A stretch of 64,000 bases of DNA from an uncultured Bacillaceae bacterium (GTDB lineage: Bacteria; Bacillota; Bacilli; Bacillales; Caldibacillaceae), in assembly GCA_937951955.1 (NCBI GenBank), contig CALGAD010000107.1:1-64000 (forward strand). Direction: 5' to 3'. Below, in pieces: positions 42,040 to 51,487 of this stretch (position 1 is its first letter; every line of letters begins with the position of its first letter). Both the position numbers and the translations under genes were made by a program. The notes beneath the pieces are model-generated. The model was not told where the DNA came from. It saw nothing but the letters and a program-made list of their open reading frames with translations, and made no database searches.

Positions 42040-43812
42040 GCGCAAATGATCATGCTTGCCGTCTGGCACCCGGACATTGTGGAATTTATTATATCGAAAA
42101 TGCAAAATCCACATGTGCTGCGGTATTTAATTAAAACATCAAAGGACGAGCAAATTAGAAAAGCGGCTCAAGATAAATTGAAGTTTACGCCGCTTACGGA
42201 AAAAGAACGCCAAATGTATGAAGCGATTATCAACTTCAAACATATTCCTGGCTACGGCGGTTTTACCGAAGAAATCATTCGGGATGCCGAAGAGAAATTA
42301 CGGGATGGGGGCACTTATGATGTACACAATCCGGACTTTTTAACCGGTGCGAATATTTCCGTCTGTTTAACGAATGATTTCATGGAAGCAGTGGAAAACG
42401 ATGAGGAATTCGAGTTACGCTTCCCTGATGTTGAACATTACACGGAAGAAGAAATGAAAATATACAATGAAAAATGGCATGAAGTCGGTGATGTCCGCGA
42501 GTGGGAGAAGATGGGCTTTAAAGTCCGGACATACCGGAAAATTAGAGCGCGCGATTTATGGAATTTGATCAACATTTGCGCCACATATTCAGCCGAGCCG
42601 GGTATTTTCTTCATTGATAACGCCAATGAAATGACGAACGCCCAGGCTTACGGACAGAAAGTGGTTGCCACAAATCCTTGTGGTGAACAGCCGCTGGCAC
42701 CATATTCCGTATGTAACTTAGCTGCGATTAACTTGGCCAATATGGTGGATAAAGAGAAAAATGAAGTCGATTTTGAAAAATTAAAACGAACCGTCGAAGT
42801 CGGTGTCCGGATGCAGGATAATGTCATCGATGCGACACCATACTTCTTGGAAGAAAATCGCAAACAGGCGCTCGGTGAACGCCGGATCGGGCTCGGTGTG
42901 ATGGGACTGGCTGATTTGCTCATTTACTGCAAGAAACGCTATGGTTCTGAAGAAGGCAACGAACTGGTTGATCAGGTCTTCGAAGCGATCGCGACGACCG
43001 CCTACCGGGCATCGATTGAACTGGCGAAGGAAAAAGGAAGTTTCCCGTATCTCGTCGGTGAAACGGAAGAAGAAACCCGTCGTTTACGGGAAGCATTTAT
43101 CAATACCGGTTATATGAAACGTATGCCGGAAGATATTCGTCAAGATATCTTGAAATACGGAATTCGCAATTCCCATTTACTGACAGTTGCTCCTACAGGA
43201 AGCACGGGAACTATGGTCGGCGTATCCACAGGACTGGAGCCATACTTCTCCTTTACGTATTATAGAAGCGGCCGGTTAGGTAAATTTATTGAAGTCAAAG
43301 CGGAAATTGTTCAGGAGTATTTAGATAATCATCCTGAAGCCGATGAAAACAATTTACCGGATTATTTCGTTTCGGCAATGGAACTTTCCCCGGAAGAGCA
43401 TGCGGATGTACAATGTGTCATCCAGCGCTGGGTCGACAGTTCCATCAGTAAAACGGTGAATGCTCCCGCTGGTTATACCGTTAGTCAGGTTGAGAAAGTT
43501 TATGAACGGCTCTATAAAGGCGGGGCAAAAGGCGGTACCGTTTATGTTGACGGAAGCCGTGATACTCAAGTATTAACATTGACGGCTGAAGAAGAACCGA
43601 AAGTCAAACAAGAAGAACTGCCAATTTTCGAAGAAGAAGAACAACCGAAAGTAATTCTCGTCGATACGATCAAGGAATTGTCGGCTACAGACGTCACGTA
43701 CGGTTCCGAAATCGGCGATACGTGCCCGATTTGCCGCAAGGGAATCGTTAAAGAAATCGGCGGCTGTAACACATGCGATAATTGCGGCGTCCAATTAAAA
43801 TGCGGTTTATAA
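42040..43812 (+). CDS. nrdJ: Vitamin B12-dependent ribonucleotide reductase, exon 2
   Basis: These are the remaining 590 codons of NrdJ. They begin AQMIMLAVWHPDIVEFI, completing the conserved GGSRRGAQM segment. NPCGEQPLAPYSVCNLAAINL contains the active-site cysteine that becomes a thiyl radical. APTGSTGTMVGVSTGLEP is the phosphate-binding region. The C-terminal tail CPICRKGIVKEIGGCNTCDNCG has the cysteine pairs that shuttle electrons to the active site. There is no separate start; translation depends on intron removal. B12 dependence follows from the class II family; no cobalamin synthesis gene is in the window. Confidence 0.94.
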   Translation, partial: AQMIMLAVWHPDIVEFIISKMQNPHVLRYLIKTSKDEQIRKAAQDKLKFTPLTEKERQMYEAIINFKHIPGYGGFTEEIIRDAEEKLRDGGTYDVHNPDFLTGANISVCLTNDFMEAVENDEEFELRFPDVEHYTEEEMKIYNEKWHEVGDVREWEKMGFKVRTYRKIRARDLWNLINICATYSAEPGIFFIDNANEMTNAQAYGQKVVATNPCGEQPLAPYSVCNLAAINLANMVDKEKNEVDFEKLKRTVEVGVRMQDNVIDATPYFLEENRKQALGERRIGLGVMGLADLLIYCKKRYGSEEGNELVDQVFEAIATTAYRASIELAKEKGSFPYLVGETEEETRRLREAFINTGYMKRMPEDIRQDILKYGIRNSHLLTVAPTGSTGTMVGVSTGLEPYFSFTYYRSGRLGKFIEVKAEIVQEYLDNHPEADENNLPDYFVSAMELSPEEHADVQCVIQRWVDSSISKTVNAPAGYTVSQVEKVYERLYKGGAKGGTVYVDGSRDTQVLTLTAEEEPKVKQEELPIFEEEEQPKVILVDTIKELSATDVTYGSEIGDTCPICRKGIVKEIGGCNTCDNCGVQLKCGL

Positions 43813-43826
43813 TCGATTCATGTAGT

Positions 43827-43866
43827 AAAAGCCTCAAACAGTGTCAGACTGTTTGAGGCTTTTTTA
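43827..43866 (+). terminator. Terminator of nrdJ
   Basis: A 16-bp stem, AAAAGCCTCAAACAGT (43827-43842) with ACTGTTTGAGGCTTTT (43848-43863), is followed by TTA. Confidence 0.93.
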
Positions 43867-43985
43867 GTTGAAGGAAATATGGAACGGGATGTTATTTTCC
43901 TTTTGAAATAAAATTAGATCCTGCAGTACTACTTCACCTGCTGCACGCTTACATATGAATAAAGGATAAAAAGCGAGGCGGTTTT

Positions 43986-44870
43986 ATGCGGGTGGACGGT
44001 GTTTTTTCGGGTGGTGGTATTCGCGGTATTGCCTTTGTCGGTGCGATTGCTGTCCTGGAAGAAAGAGGTTTTCTATTCGAACGAGTGGCAGGAACGAGTG
44101 CTGGCTCCATCATCGCCGCCATGCTTGCCAGCGGTTATTCAAGTGAGGAAATGTATAGAGAAATCAATCAACTGACGTTAACGGATATTCTGGATAAAAG
44201 AAAATGGACGATTCCTTTTCCACTTTTACGCTGGTTACCGCTTTTCTGGCGGATGGGACTGTATTCGGGACAAAAACTTGAAGATTGGATAGAAAATTTA
44301 CTCTGGAAAAAGGGTGTGAAAACCTTCGCCGATGTGAAGGCCGGTGCTTTAAAAATCATCGCATCGGATTTATCGAATGGGAAAATTCTCGTTTTCCCCG
44401 ATGACCTCCATCGCTATAACCTGGCACCGGAGTCGTTTCCGATTGCAAAAGCGGTACGCATGAGCTGTACAGTCCCGTACTTTTTTGAACCGGTCATTTT
44501 AAAGCATCAAAAGAAAAAGTCGGTCATTGTCGATGGAGGCGTTCTCAGTAATTTTCCGATGTGGGTGTTTGATCAAGGGAAAGGAAAAAATAAACGTCCG
44601 ATTATCGGTATCCGCTTAAGTCCAAAACTTGATGAAATTCCCCCGAATGAAATCAATCATGCCCTGGATTTATTTGAAGCACTGATCAAAACGATGAAAG
44701 ATGCCCACGATAATCGCTATATTTCGAAGCGACACGCGAAAAATATCATTTTTATTCCAACCGACGGAATCAGTAGCCTGGATTTTTCCGGGGATGCAAA
44801 ACAAGTTGAGGCATTAATTCGTATTGGCAGAGAGGAAGCTGAGAGGTTTTTAAAAACGTGGACATATTAA
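43986..44870 (+). CDS. yqhO: Patatin-like phospholipase YqhO
   Basis: This patatin-family serine hydrolase has 294 residues. The oxyanion motif is SGGGIRG (about 8-14), the nucleophile is in GTSAG (about 36-40), and the catalytic Asp is in VDGG. It probably cleaves lipid esters; the substrate is unknown. It lies in the cytoplasm or on the inner membrane face, as no signal is present. The ribosome site is GCGAGGCGG. Order yqhL...yqhO-yqhP follows B. subtilis. Confidence 0.9.
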   Translation: MRVDGVFSGGGIRGIAFVGAIAVLEERGFLFERVAGTSAGSIIAAMLASGYSSEEMYREINQLTLTDILDKRKWTIPFPLLRWLPLFWRMGLYSGQKLEDWIENLLWKKGVKTFADVKAGALKIIASDLSNGKILVFPDDLHRYNLAPESFPIAKAVRMSCTVPYFFEPVILKHQKKKSVIVDGGVLSNFPMWVFDQGKGKNKRPIIGIRLSPKLDEIPPNEINHALDLFEALIKTMKDAHDNRYISKRHAKNIIFIPTDGISSLDFSGDAKQVEALIRIGREEAERFLKTWTY

Positions 44871-44915
44871 TTCCGTATTTCGGGTAATCGGATTGTTAGT
44901 ATGAACTGAAAAAAC

Positions 44916-44961
44916 AAAAAGACTGGGTTCCACATGGTCAATGAAGAGCCCGGTCTTTTTT
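44916..44961 (+). terminator. Bidirectional terminator between yqhO and yqhP
   Basis: AAAAAGACTGGGTTC (44916-44930) pairs with GAGCCCGGTCTTTTT (44946-44960), including one G-U pair. The right arm lies within the last codons of yqhP. Confidence 0.82.
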
Positions 44962-45318
44962 CTTGCTTTTCTTCCCTTCAATCACCGTTAAATGAGGAGC
45001 GTTGCGCCGGCGGAGGGCATTTTTCACTTTATCCGGTCGTCTATGGGAAGATTTTTTTCCATATTTCCGTTTTGAATATTTAACGGCCTTCATATACGCC
45101 CTTTGTTCGTTCAACGGTTTTTTTCCACTTTTTCGCTGCACCACATTTTTTGAATCCATCACTAAACGAAAGACGAGCAAAAACAGGCCAATGACCGATG
45201 CTGTTACAATTAAACTCCCTAATAGGGCAAGGGGATTATTGATTAACATGGAGATTAATCCGATGGCAGCTAAAAAAATAACCGCAAAAAATAATATTTG
45301 GGTGCGATTTTGTAACAC
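44938..45318 (-). CDS. yqhP: YqhP-like membrane protein
   Basis: This 126-residue protein has two membrane helices (about 8-27 and 30-54) and a long, very basic C-terminal tail (KSGKKPLNEQRAYMKAVKYSKRKYGKK...). It matches B. subtilis YqhP (SA1362 family). The basic tail could contact nucleic acid or phospholipid. Function unknown. TAGGAGGTGACC precedes the start on the minus strand. Confidence 0.82.
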   Translation of the reverse strand: MLQNRTQILFFAVIFLAAIGLISMLINNPLALLGSLIVTASVIGLFLLVFRLVMDSKNVVQRKSGKKPLNEQRAYMKAVKYSKRKYGKKSSHRRPDKVKNALRRRNAPHLTVIEGKKSKKKDRALH

Positions 45319-45573
45319 GCGGGGTCACCTCCTACAAGCATCATTAGCCAAAAAAACAGGTTTTAAACGTAATTTGGCTAACATTCTATGAATAAAGGAA
45401 ATGTCTCCGTTCAGAAATAAAAATCAATCCCGAAAATTATTGATTATCCCAGTCGTTTGTAAAGGTCCTCTACTTTTATTTTACAAAAAATTGTTACAAA
45501 GTTCTATCATATTTCAGTAATTTGTGCGTAAGAAGGCGCACATTGCGGATATACTAAAAACGAGGTGATAATC

Positions 45574-46089
45574 TTGCAAGATGAAAAGCTAGAGCAAAAT
45601 TATGAAGGTACACCCCTCAGTCAAAATGCCAATACAGCGATTACCGGCTTTGTCGGTGGCCTCTTTTGGGGGTTCATCGGCCTCGTTTGTTATTATTTTC
45701 ATTTTACGGAAATCAGTCCCGTGATGGTTCTGGAACCATGGACAGTCGGGACGTGGAAAGATACGTGGCTTGGTGTCGTCATCAGTTTACTGATTCTCGG
45801 GTTATTAGGGATTTTAGCAGCGTTCCTATATCAGCTCCTCTTAAAGAATGTTCAATCAATCTGGGTATCCTTGTTTTATGGTGCCTTATTATTTCTTTTC
45901 GTCTTTTATATTCTAAATCCTCTTTTTCCGGATTTAAATCCGCTAAGGGAACTGAAAAGAAATACGATTATCACAACCTTCTGCCTGTATTTGCTGTTCG
46001 GAACATTTGTCGGATATTCGATCAGTTACGATACGTACGAACGCAAAACGATGGCCGCTGAAAAAAACGAACAGAAAAATGTCCAGTAA
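45574..46089 (+). CDS. yqhR: YqhR-like membrane protein
   Basis: This 171-residue protein has four membrane helices after a short polar N-terminus and matches B. subtilis YqhR by place and topology. The TTG start at 45574 fits GAGGTGATAATC. YqhQ, normally between yqhP and yqhR, is missing, and so is aroQ, normally before the Xaa-Pro peptidase. Function unknown. Confidence 0.82.
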   Translation: MQDEKLEQNYEGTPLSQNANTAITGFVGGLFWGFIGLVCYYFHFTEISPVMVLEPWTVGTWKDTWLGVVISLLILGLLGILAAFLYQLLLKNVQSIWVSLFYGALLFLFVFYILNPLFPDLNPLRELKRNTIITTFCLYLLFGTFVGYSISYDTYERKTMAAEKNEQKNVQ

Positions 46090-46230
46090 AAATATGTATC
46101 ACGAAAGCTTTTTGTGTGGTAGAATATCATTAGTCTCGCAATGTTAAGGGCGCAACATTACATAAAAGCGGTACGGATACGATTAATTGAACAGTCGTTC
46201 ACTTGATCGATTAAGTGAGGAGCGGATAGG

Positions 46231-47292
46231 ATGGAAAAATTAAATCGCTTGCGTGAACAATTTACAGCTGAAGGGATAGAAGCCCTTTTAGTATCTAATT
46301 TACATAATGTTCGTTATATGACGAATTTTACCGGGGACGATTCTGTAGCCCTGATCTTAGAAGAGGATGCATATTTTATCACCGATTCCCGCTACACCGA
46401 ACAGGCGAAGATGGAATGCAGCGGTTATGACATCGTTGAAAGAAAAGAAACGATTATTAACGAGGTTGCCCGGATTTGCAAGGAAAAAGGCATTCAAAAA
46501 CTCGGCTTTGAAAAAAATCATCTCACTTATGCCCAGTATCAAGGGTTAGCCGAAAGAGTCCCGGGCGAGTTAATTCCAGTTGCCGATATGGTGGAGACAC
46601 TACGTTTGATCAAAACACCGGAAGAAATACAATTAATTAAGGTTGCAGCCGATATTGCTGATGCGGCGTTTAAACATATTCTCGAATTCATCAAACCGGG
46701 AGTAACTGAACTGGAAGTAGCCAATGAACTCGAGTTCTTTATGAGAAAATGTGGTGCAACCGCCTCTTCCTTTGATACGATTGTGGCATCAGGAGCACGT
46801 TCTGCTTTACCCCATGGTGTCGCAACGGATAAAGTGATTGAAAAAGGGGATATGGTAACCCTCGATTACGGGGCCATCTATAAAGGTTACGTCTCGGATA
46901 TGACTAGAACGATTGCCGTCGGAAAACCTACGGAACAATTGGAAGAAATTTATCACGTCGTCTTAGGAGCACAGTTGAAAGGTGTGGAAGGTATTCGTGC
47001 CGGAATGACAGGTAAAGAAGCCGATGCCCTTTGTCGAGACTATATAGAAGAACACGGTTACGGCAAATACTTCGGTCATTCCACCGGTCACGGGATCGGT
47101 TTAGAACTACATGAAGGACCCGGTCTTTCCTATCGTTCCGATACGGTATTAAAACCGGGCATGGTGGTTACTTGTGAACCGGGGATTTATTTGGAAGGAA
47201 TTGGTGGAGTTCGCATCGAAGACGACCTAATTATTACGGAAGACGGGAATGAATCAATTATTCATTCGCCGAAGGAATTAATTATTTTGTAA
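46231..47292 (+). CDS. yqhT: Xaa-Pro aminopeptidase (M24 family) YqhT
   Basis: This is a metallopeptidase that removes residues from X-Pro peptides. It has 353 residues: an N-terminal creatinase-like domain (about 1-125) and the pita-bread catalytic domain. Metal ligands are seen in DYGAIYKGYVSDMTRT (two Asp), GHGIGLELHEGP (His), CEPGIYLEG (Glu) and VRIEDDL (Glu). The ribosome site is GTGAGGAGCGGATAGG. It is cotranscribed with efp 24 bp downstream, as in most bacilli. Confidence 0.94.
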   Translation: MEKLNRLREQFTAEGIEALLVSNLHNVRYMTNFTGDDSVALILEEDAYFITDSRYTEQAKMECSGYDIVERKETIINEVARICKEKGIQKLGFEKNHLTYAQYQGLAERVPGELIPVADMVETLRLIKTPEEIQLIKVAADIADAAFKHILEFIKPGVTELEVANELEFFMRKCGATASSFDTIVASGARSALPHGVATDKVIEKGDMVTLDYGAIYKGYVSDMTRTIAVGKPTEQLEEIYHVVLGAQLKGVEGIRAGMTGKEADALCRDYIEEHGYGKYFGHSTGHGIGLELHEGPGLSYRSDTVLKPGMVVTCEPGIYLEGIGGVRIEDDLIITEDGNESIIHSPKELIIL

Positions 47293-47316
47293 TAAAATTT
47301 AGGAGGATTCGTTCGT

Positions 47317-47874
47317 ATGATTTCAGTTAATGAATTCAAAACAGGTTTAACGATCGAAGTGGACGGGGATATTTGGCGCGTTATCGATTTCCAGCATGTA
47401 AAACCAGGAAAGGGCGCAGCTTTCGTCCGCTCGAAATTAAAAAACTTACGTACCGGATCAATCCAGGAAAAAACGTTCCGTGCCGGTGAAAAAGTAAGCC
47501 GTGCGCAAATCGACAACAAACATATGCAATACTTATATTCAGCCGGGGACTCATTTGTTTTTATGGATACAAATACGTATGAACAGGTTGAACTTTCCCG
47601 TCAACAAATCGAACACGAATTAAACTTTTTGAAAGAAAATATGGAAGTACAAATCATCATGTATCACGGTGAAGTAATCGGAATCGATTTACCGAATACC
47701 GTGGAATTACAAGTCGTTGAAACAGAGCCGGGCATTAAAGGGGACACAGCTTCAGGCGGATCGAAACCGGCGAAATTAGAAACTGGACTCGTTGTTCAAG
47801 TTCCTTTCTTTGTGAACGAAGGAGACATAATCGTTGTCAATACAACAGACGGTTCCTATGTATCCCGTGCATAA
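47317..47874 (+). CDS. efp: Translation elongation factor P
   Basis: EF-P relieves ribosome stalling at polyproline. It has 185 residues. Three beta domains are apparent, with the tip Lys32 in KPGKGAAF, which carries 5-aminopentanol in B. subtilis. The C-terminal signature VQVPFFVNEGDIIVVNT is clear. ATG follows TAGGAGGATTCGTTCGT. Confidence 0.97.
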   Translation: MISVNEFKTGLTIEVDGDIWRVIDFQHVKPGKGAAFVRSKLKNLRTGSIQEKTFRAGEKVSRAQIDNKHMQYLYSAGDSFVFMDTNTYEQVELSRQQIEHELNFLKENMEVQIIMYHGEVIGIDLPNTVELQVVETEPGIKGDTASGGSKPAKLETGLVVQVPFFVNEGDIIVVNTTDGSYVSRA

Positions 47875-47911
47875 TAAGATTTTCTTTTATTCCAAATGAA
47901 TAAACATGTAT

Positions 47912-47946
47912 AAACGCTACAGGTTTTAACTGTAGCGTTTTTTTCT
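47912..47946 (+). terminator. Terminator of yqhT-efp
   Basis: AAACGCTACAG (47912-47922) pairs with CTGTAGCGTTT (47930-47940) and is followed by TTTTTT. Confidence 0.9.
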
Positions 47947-48042
47947 GGATTTTCAACAAGTATTCATTTTTCATTCCTCCACACCTCTCCATCTAGCCAA
48001 CTAATCCCCTATCCGTTTAAAAACGTATAAGATTTTCCGGGC

Positions 48043-48069
48043 GGAATTATCATGTGCAAGTCATACTTT
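48043..48069 (+). promoter_or_regulatory. Candidate SigE promoter of the spoIIIA operon
   Basis: CATACTTT (48062-48069) fits the SigE -10 consensus CATANNNT and lies 57 bp before spoIIIAA. The -35 candidate GGAATT (48043-48048) is 13 bp upstream and matches only in part. The call relies mainly on known SigE control of spoIIIA. Confidence 0.35.
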
Positions 48070-48125
48070 GTCCAAACAGATAATACATTTAAAAATGAAC
48101 AAGAAGATTGAAAGAGGTCTTGGAA

Positions 48126-49055
48126 ATGGAAACGATCTTCGCCTATTTGCCAAAAAATTTGCAAGAGCCATTGCACGATAAACGTTTTTTGCAAATGTTT
48201 GAAGATATTGAGGAGATTCGCATCCGTGTCGATCGGCCAATTGAAATAACGGCAAATCGCACCACCCATTATGTGCCCTATATAGTAACGATGCAAGATG
48301 CTGAACAGCTGTTGGAAAAACTGGGCAACCATTCTTTTTACACATTGGATGAAGAACTGAAGCGAGGATATATCACCATAAGAGGCGGACACCGGGTCGG
48401 TCTGGCCGGCCGGGTCATTTTGGAAAATGGCAGAGTGAAAGGGATTCGCGATGTTTCTTCTTTTAATATCCGTATTGCTCGCGAAAAAATAGGTGTTGCC
48501 GACCCCTTTATCCCGCTTTTATATGATACGCGCTGGCATCATACGATGATCATCGGTCCGCCCCAATCCGGGAAAACGACTTTCCTGCGCGATTTAGCCC
48601 GTATTATTTCAAGCGGTGATAAAAGAAGGAATATTCCACCCTATAAAGTTGGGATTGTCGATGAACGGTCGGAAATTGCCGGTTGTGTAAAAGGTGTACC
48701 GCAACTTACCTTTGGTACACGGATTGATGTTTTGGATGCCTGTCCAAAGGCTGAAGGAATGATGATGTTGATTCGTTCGATGAGCCCGGATGTATTAGTG
48801 GTCGATGAAATCGGTCGTAAGGAGGATACAGAGGCGATTTTAGAAGCTGTTCATGCGGGGATTCGCCTCATCATGACAACGCACGGAGAAACGACGGAAG
48901 AACTGAAACAAAGACCTACTCTCAGGCCGATTTTTGAACAAAATATTTTTACAAGATTCATTGAATTATCCCGGAAAAACAGTCCGGTTATTAATGTTGA
49001 AATCAAGAATCAACGCGGTCAAAAAATATTGGAAAAGCGAGTGTTACGGAAATGA
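48126..49055 (+). CDS. spoIIIAA: Stage III sporulation ATPase SpoIIIAA
   Basis: This is the mother-cell ATPase of the SpoIIIA-SpoIIQ channel, related to secretion ATPases. It has 309 residues. Walker A is GPPQSGKTT, Walker B VLVVDEIG, and RGGHRVGLAGR (about 83-93) is a family signature. Start 48126 follows AAAGAGGTCTTGGAA. It is the first gene of an eight-gene operon; its stop overlaps spoIIIAB by 4 bp. Confidence 0.95.
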   Translation: METIFAYLPKNLQEPLHDKRFLQMFEDIEEIRIRVDRPIEITANRTTHYVPYIVTMQDAEQLLEKLGNHSFYTLDEELKRGYITIRGGHRVGLAGRVILENGRVKGIRDVSSFNIRIAREKIGVADPFIPLLYDTRWHHTMIIGPPQSGKTTFLRDLARIISSGDKRRNIPPYKVGIVDERSEIAGCVKGVPQLTFGTRIDVLDACPKAEGMMMLIRSMSPDVLVVDEIGRKEDTEAILEAVHAGIRLIMTTHGETTEELKQRPTLRPIFEQNIFTRFIELSRKNSPVINVEIKNQRGQKILEKRVLRK

Positions 49056-49564
49056 AAATCATCGGTGCTCTCTTTATTTTGGCAACAACGAGTTTATTAG
49101 GTTTCGAGTATGCCAGAAGACTTCAGGAAAGGACGAAACAGTTACGATTATTGCGAACGGCCTTAATCAGTTTAGAAGCGGAAATCATGTTTGGACATGC
49201 CCCACTCCATGAGGCGTCGCGGCGAATTGCTAGGCAAATCGCTAATCCGATAGGAGAACTGTTTGATACCTTCGCCGATCACTTGATTCAGAGGGATATC
49301 CGGGCGAAGGAGGCCTGGGAATTCAGTCTCCAGGAAATATGGAAAAAAACGGCATTAAAAAAAGCCGAACTTGATATCTTGCTTCAATTCGGTGAAAACC
49401 TGGGAAGACATGATTTAGAGCAACAGCAAAAACAAATTCGCCTTGCCTTAACGCATCTGGAACGGGAGGAGAAAGAGGCGGAGGAAATACAGAAATCATA
49501 CGGCAGGATGTATCGCAGTCTCGGCATTTTAGCCGGATTGTTATTAACGCTACTACTCGTCTAA
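49052..49564 (+). CDS. spoIIIAB: Stage III sporulation protein SpoIIIAB
   Basis: This 170-residue channel component is distantly like the type II secretion platform protein. It has an N-terminal membrane helix (about 3-19), a helical soluble domain (LRTALISLEAEIMFGHAPLHEA) and a C-terminal helix (GILAGLLLTLLLV). ATG overlaps the spoIIIAA stop (ATGA). Confidence 0.93.
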   Translation: MKIIGALFILATTSLLGFEYARRLQERTKQLRLLRTALISLEAEIMFGHAPLHEASRRIARQIANPIGELFDTFADHLIQRDIRAKEAWEFSLQEIWKKTALKKAELDILLQFGENLGRHDLEQQQKQIRLALTHLEREEKEAEEIQKSYGRMYRSLGILAGLLLTLLLV

Positions 49565-49629
49565 AGAAAAAAGATGTACAGGGTCCCGGTACAAAAGGAA
49601 ATCGGCCCGCGAGAATAGGGAGGATGAGC

Positions 49630-49836
49630 ATGGGCATCGATGTGGAGATTATTTTTAAAATTGCTGGTGTTGGCATTATCGTCGCTTTCTTGCATACGAT
49701 ACTCGATCAGATTGGCAAAAAAGAATATGCCCAGTGGGTGACCTTATTTGGCTTTATTTATATTTTGTTTCAAGTCGCCTCCATCGTCGACGATTTATTT
49801 CAAAAAATCAAATCCGTCTTTTTATTTAACGGATAG
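49630..49836 (+). CDS. spoIIIAC: Stage III sporulation protein SpoIIIAC
   Basis: This 68-residue membrane protein has two helices and is the same length as in B. subtilis. ATG 49630 is chosen over ATG 49624 because AGGGAGG sits directly before the latter. Confidence 0.93.
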   Translation: MGIDVEIIFKIAGVGIIVAFLHTILDQIGKKEYAQWVTLFGFIYILFQVASIVDDLFQKIKSVFLFNG

Positions 49837-49851
49837 AAGGAGGGACTTCCG

Positions 49852-50241
49852 ATTGATGTATTGCAAATAGTCGGCATCGGTTTAGTGGCCACGTTTATCG
49901 GCATCGTTGTGAAAGAAATGAAACCGAATGTCGCCTTTTTATTAACTGTTTTTGTCGGTACAGCGATATTTGTTTTTTTAATCGATCAAATTTATGCCAT
50001 TATCCAGATGATCGAACGGGTCGCCTTAAATGCGCATGTGAATACCGTTTATTTAAAAACGATTTTAAAAATTATCGGTATCGCCTACATTATCGAGTTC
50101 GCTTCCCAAATTGCTAAAGATGCTGGACAGGGATCGATCGCTTCCCGTATTGAGCTGGCTGGTAAAATCCTTATTTTATCGATGGCCGTACCCATTTTAA
50201 CCGTACTCATCGATATGATCATCAAAATGATTCCACTATAA
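49852..50241 (+). CDS. spoIIIAD: Stage III sporulation protein SpoIIIAD, probable AUU start
   Basis: This membrane protein has four helices and about 129 residues. The perfect site AAGGAGGG (49837-49844) is seven bases from an ATT codon at 49852, and the protein then begins (M/I)DVLQIVGIGLVATF. This aligns with IDIVQIVGLGLIATF as I recall it from B. subtilis. The only other in-frame start, TTG 49861, is 16 bases from the site. ATT is therefore the likely start, though TTG cannot be excluded. Core DQIYAIIQMIERVA and AKDAGQGSIASRIELAGKIL are strongly conserved. Confidence 0.88.
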   Translation: MDVLQIVGIGLVATFIGIVVKEMKPNVAFLLTVFVGTAIFVFLIDQIYAIIQMIERVALNAHVNTVYLKTILKIIGIAYIIEFASQIAKDAGQGSIASRIELAGKILILSMAVPILTVLIDMIIKMIPL

Positions 50242-50275
50242 AACAAGAAACGATTCGATATTTCGAGGTGAAAAA

Positions 50276-51475
50276 ATGAAGCAATGGTTGAAGCCTGGTG
50301 TTGCTCTTGGATTTGTTATTTTATTTTGGCCCTTTTTGCCAACGGTTTGGGCAGAGGAAATGGAACGGATCGCGATTGGTGAAGAAGAGGAAGGGTTTGT
50401 TGATCAAGGTCTGGCGGATATGGATGTGGATGAAATCCAGCAATTTTGGGACCGTTTAATGCATGAGTATGGAAGTTTTTTGCCGGAATTAGAAAAGGGA
50501 AGCTTTAAAGATTTTCTCTACCGGACCGGGGAGTTTTCCTTTGGGAGTGTATTTAAAGGAATTCTCGAGTTTGCCCTTCACGAGGTGATTGTCAACAGCA
50601 AACTGATCGGGATTTTAATCATGTTAACGATTTTCAGCATGTTTTTACAAAGCTTGCAAAATTCCTTTGAGAAAAGTACAGTTTCAAAAATTGCTTACTC
50701 TATTGTTTTTATGGTGTTATTAATTATCGCTTTAAACAGTTTCCAGGTGGCAATTTCTTATGCGACGGAAACTATTCAGACGATGATTAATTTTACCCTG
50801 GCCATCGTTCCATTGTTATTGGCTTTAATTGCGACAAGTGGAGGGGTGATTTCCGCCGGATTTTTTCATCCAGTGATTTTATTTTTGACAAATACGAGCG
50901 GTATTTTTGTAGAAACGATCGTGATGCCCCTTTTATTTTTATCAGCCCTTCTCAGCATCGTCAGTACTTTGACCGAGCATTATAAGGTGACGCAATTAGC
51001 CGGCTTGCTACGCAACTGGAGTATCGGCTTATTAGGTATTTTTATGACCGTATTTTTAAGCGTTGTATCGCTGCAAGGGACAACCACTGCTGTAGCGGAT
51101 GGTGTGGCCATCCGAACCGCGAAATTTTTAACGGGAAATTTCATCCCTGTAGTCGGTCGGATGTTTACCGATGCGGCCGATACGGTCATCAGCGCTTCCG
51201 TCGTGTTGAAAAATACAGTCGGCATTGCGGGCGTGGTAATTTTACTATTTATCACCCTATTTCCAGCGCTGAAAATTTTAGTGATTGCATTTATCTATAA
51301 ATTTTCAGCAGCCCTCCTCCAGCCGTTAGGAGGTGGCCCCATTATTAACTGCCTCGATGTGATCTCCAAATGTGTCCTGTATTTATTCGCCGCCTTAGGG
51401 ATTGTCTCCATCATGTTTTTCCTGAGCATAACGATTATTATTTTAGCCGGCAACGTTACGATGATGGTGCGTTAG
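50276..51475 (+). CDS. spoIIIAE: Stage III sporulation protein SpoIIIAE
   Basis: This polytopic channel protein has 399 residues. A signal peptide (about 1-26, ending VWAE) is followed by an acidic extracytoplasmic region and about seven membrane helices. The N-terminal half resembles B. subtilis SpoIIIAE (LADMDVDEIQQFWD). ATG follows TCGAGGTGAAAAA. Confidence 0.94.
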   Translation: MKQWLKPGVALGFVILFWPFLPTVWAEEMERIAIGEEEEGFVDQGLADMDVDEIQQFWDRLMHEYGSFLPELEKGSFKDFLYRTGEFSFGSVFKGILEFALHEVIVNSKLIGILIMLTIFSMFLQSLQNSFEKSTVSKIAYSIVFMVLLIIALNSFQVAISYATETIQTMINFTLAIVPLLLALIATSGGVISAGFFHPVILFLTNTSGIFVETIVMPLLFLSALLSIVSTLTEHYKVTQLAGLLRNWSIGLLGIFMTVFLSVVSLQGTTTAVADGVAIRTAKFLTGNFIPVVGRMFTDAADTVISASVVLKNTVGIAGVVILLFITLFPALKILVIAFIYKFSAALLQPLGGGPIINCLDVISKCVLYLFAALGIVSIMFFLSITIIILAGNVTMMVR

Positions 51476-51487
51476 GTGGTGATAAAT

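Noticed and set aside
40219..43812. nrdJ read as a frameshifted pseudogene or as an intein-containing gene
   Set aside because: The insert contains in-frame stops, so it is not an intein. Exact removal of 1026 bases restores the conserved protein, and the insert has a full set of group I intron pairings.
46199..46218. TCACTT...AAGTGA stem near the yqhT ribosome site
   Set aside because: Only six A/T-rich pairs and it does not cover the whole ribosome site, so it is unlikely to control translation.
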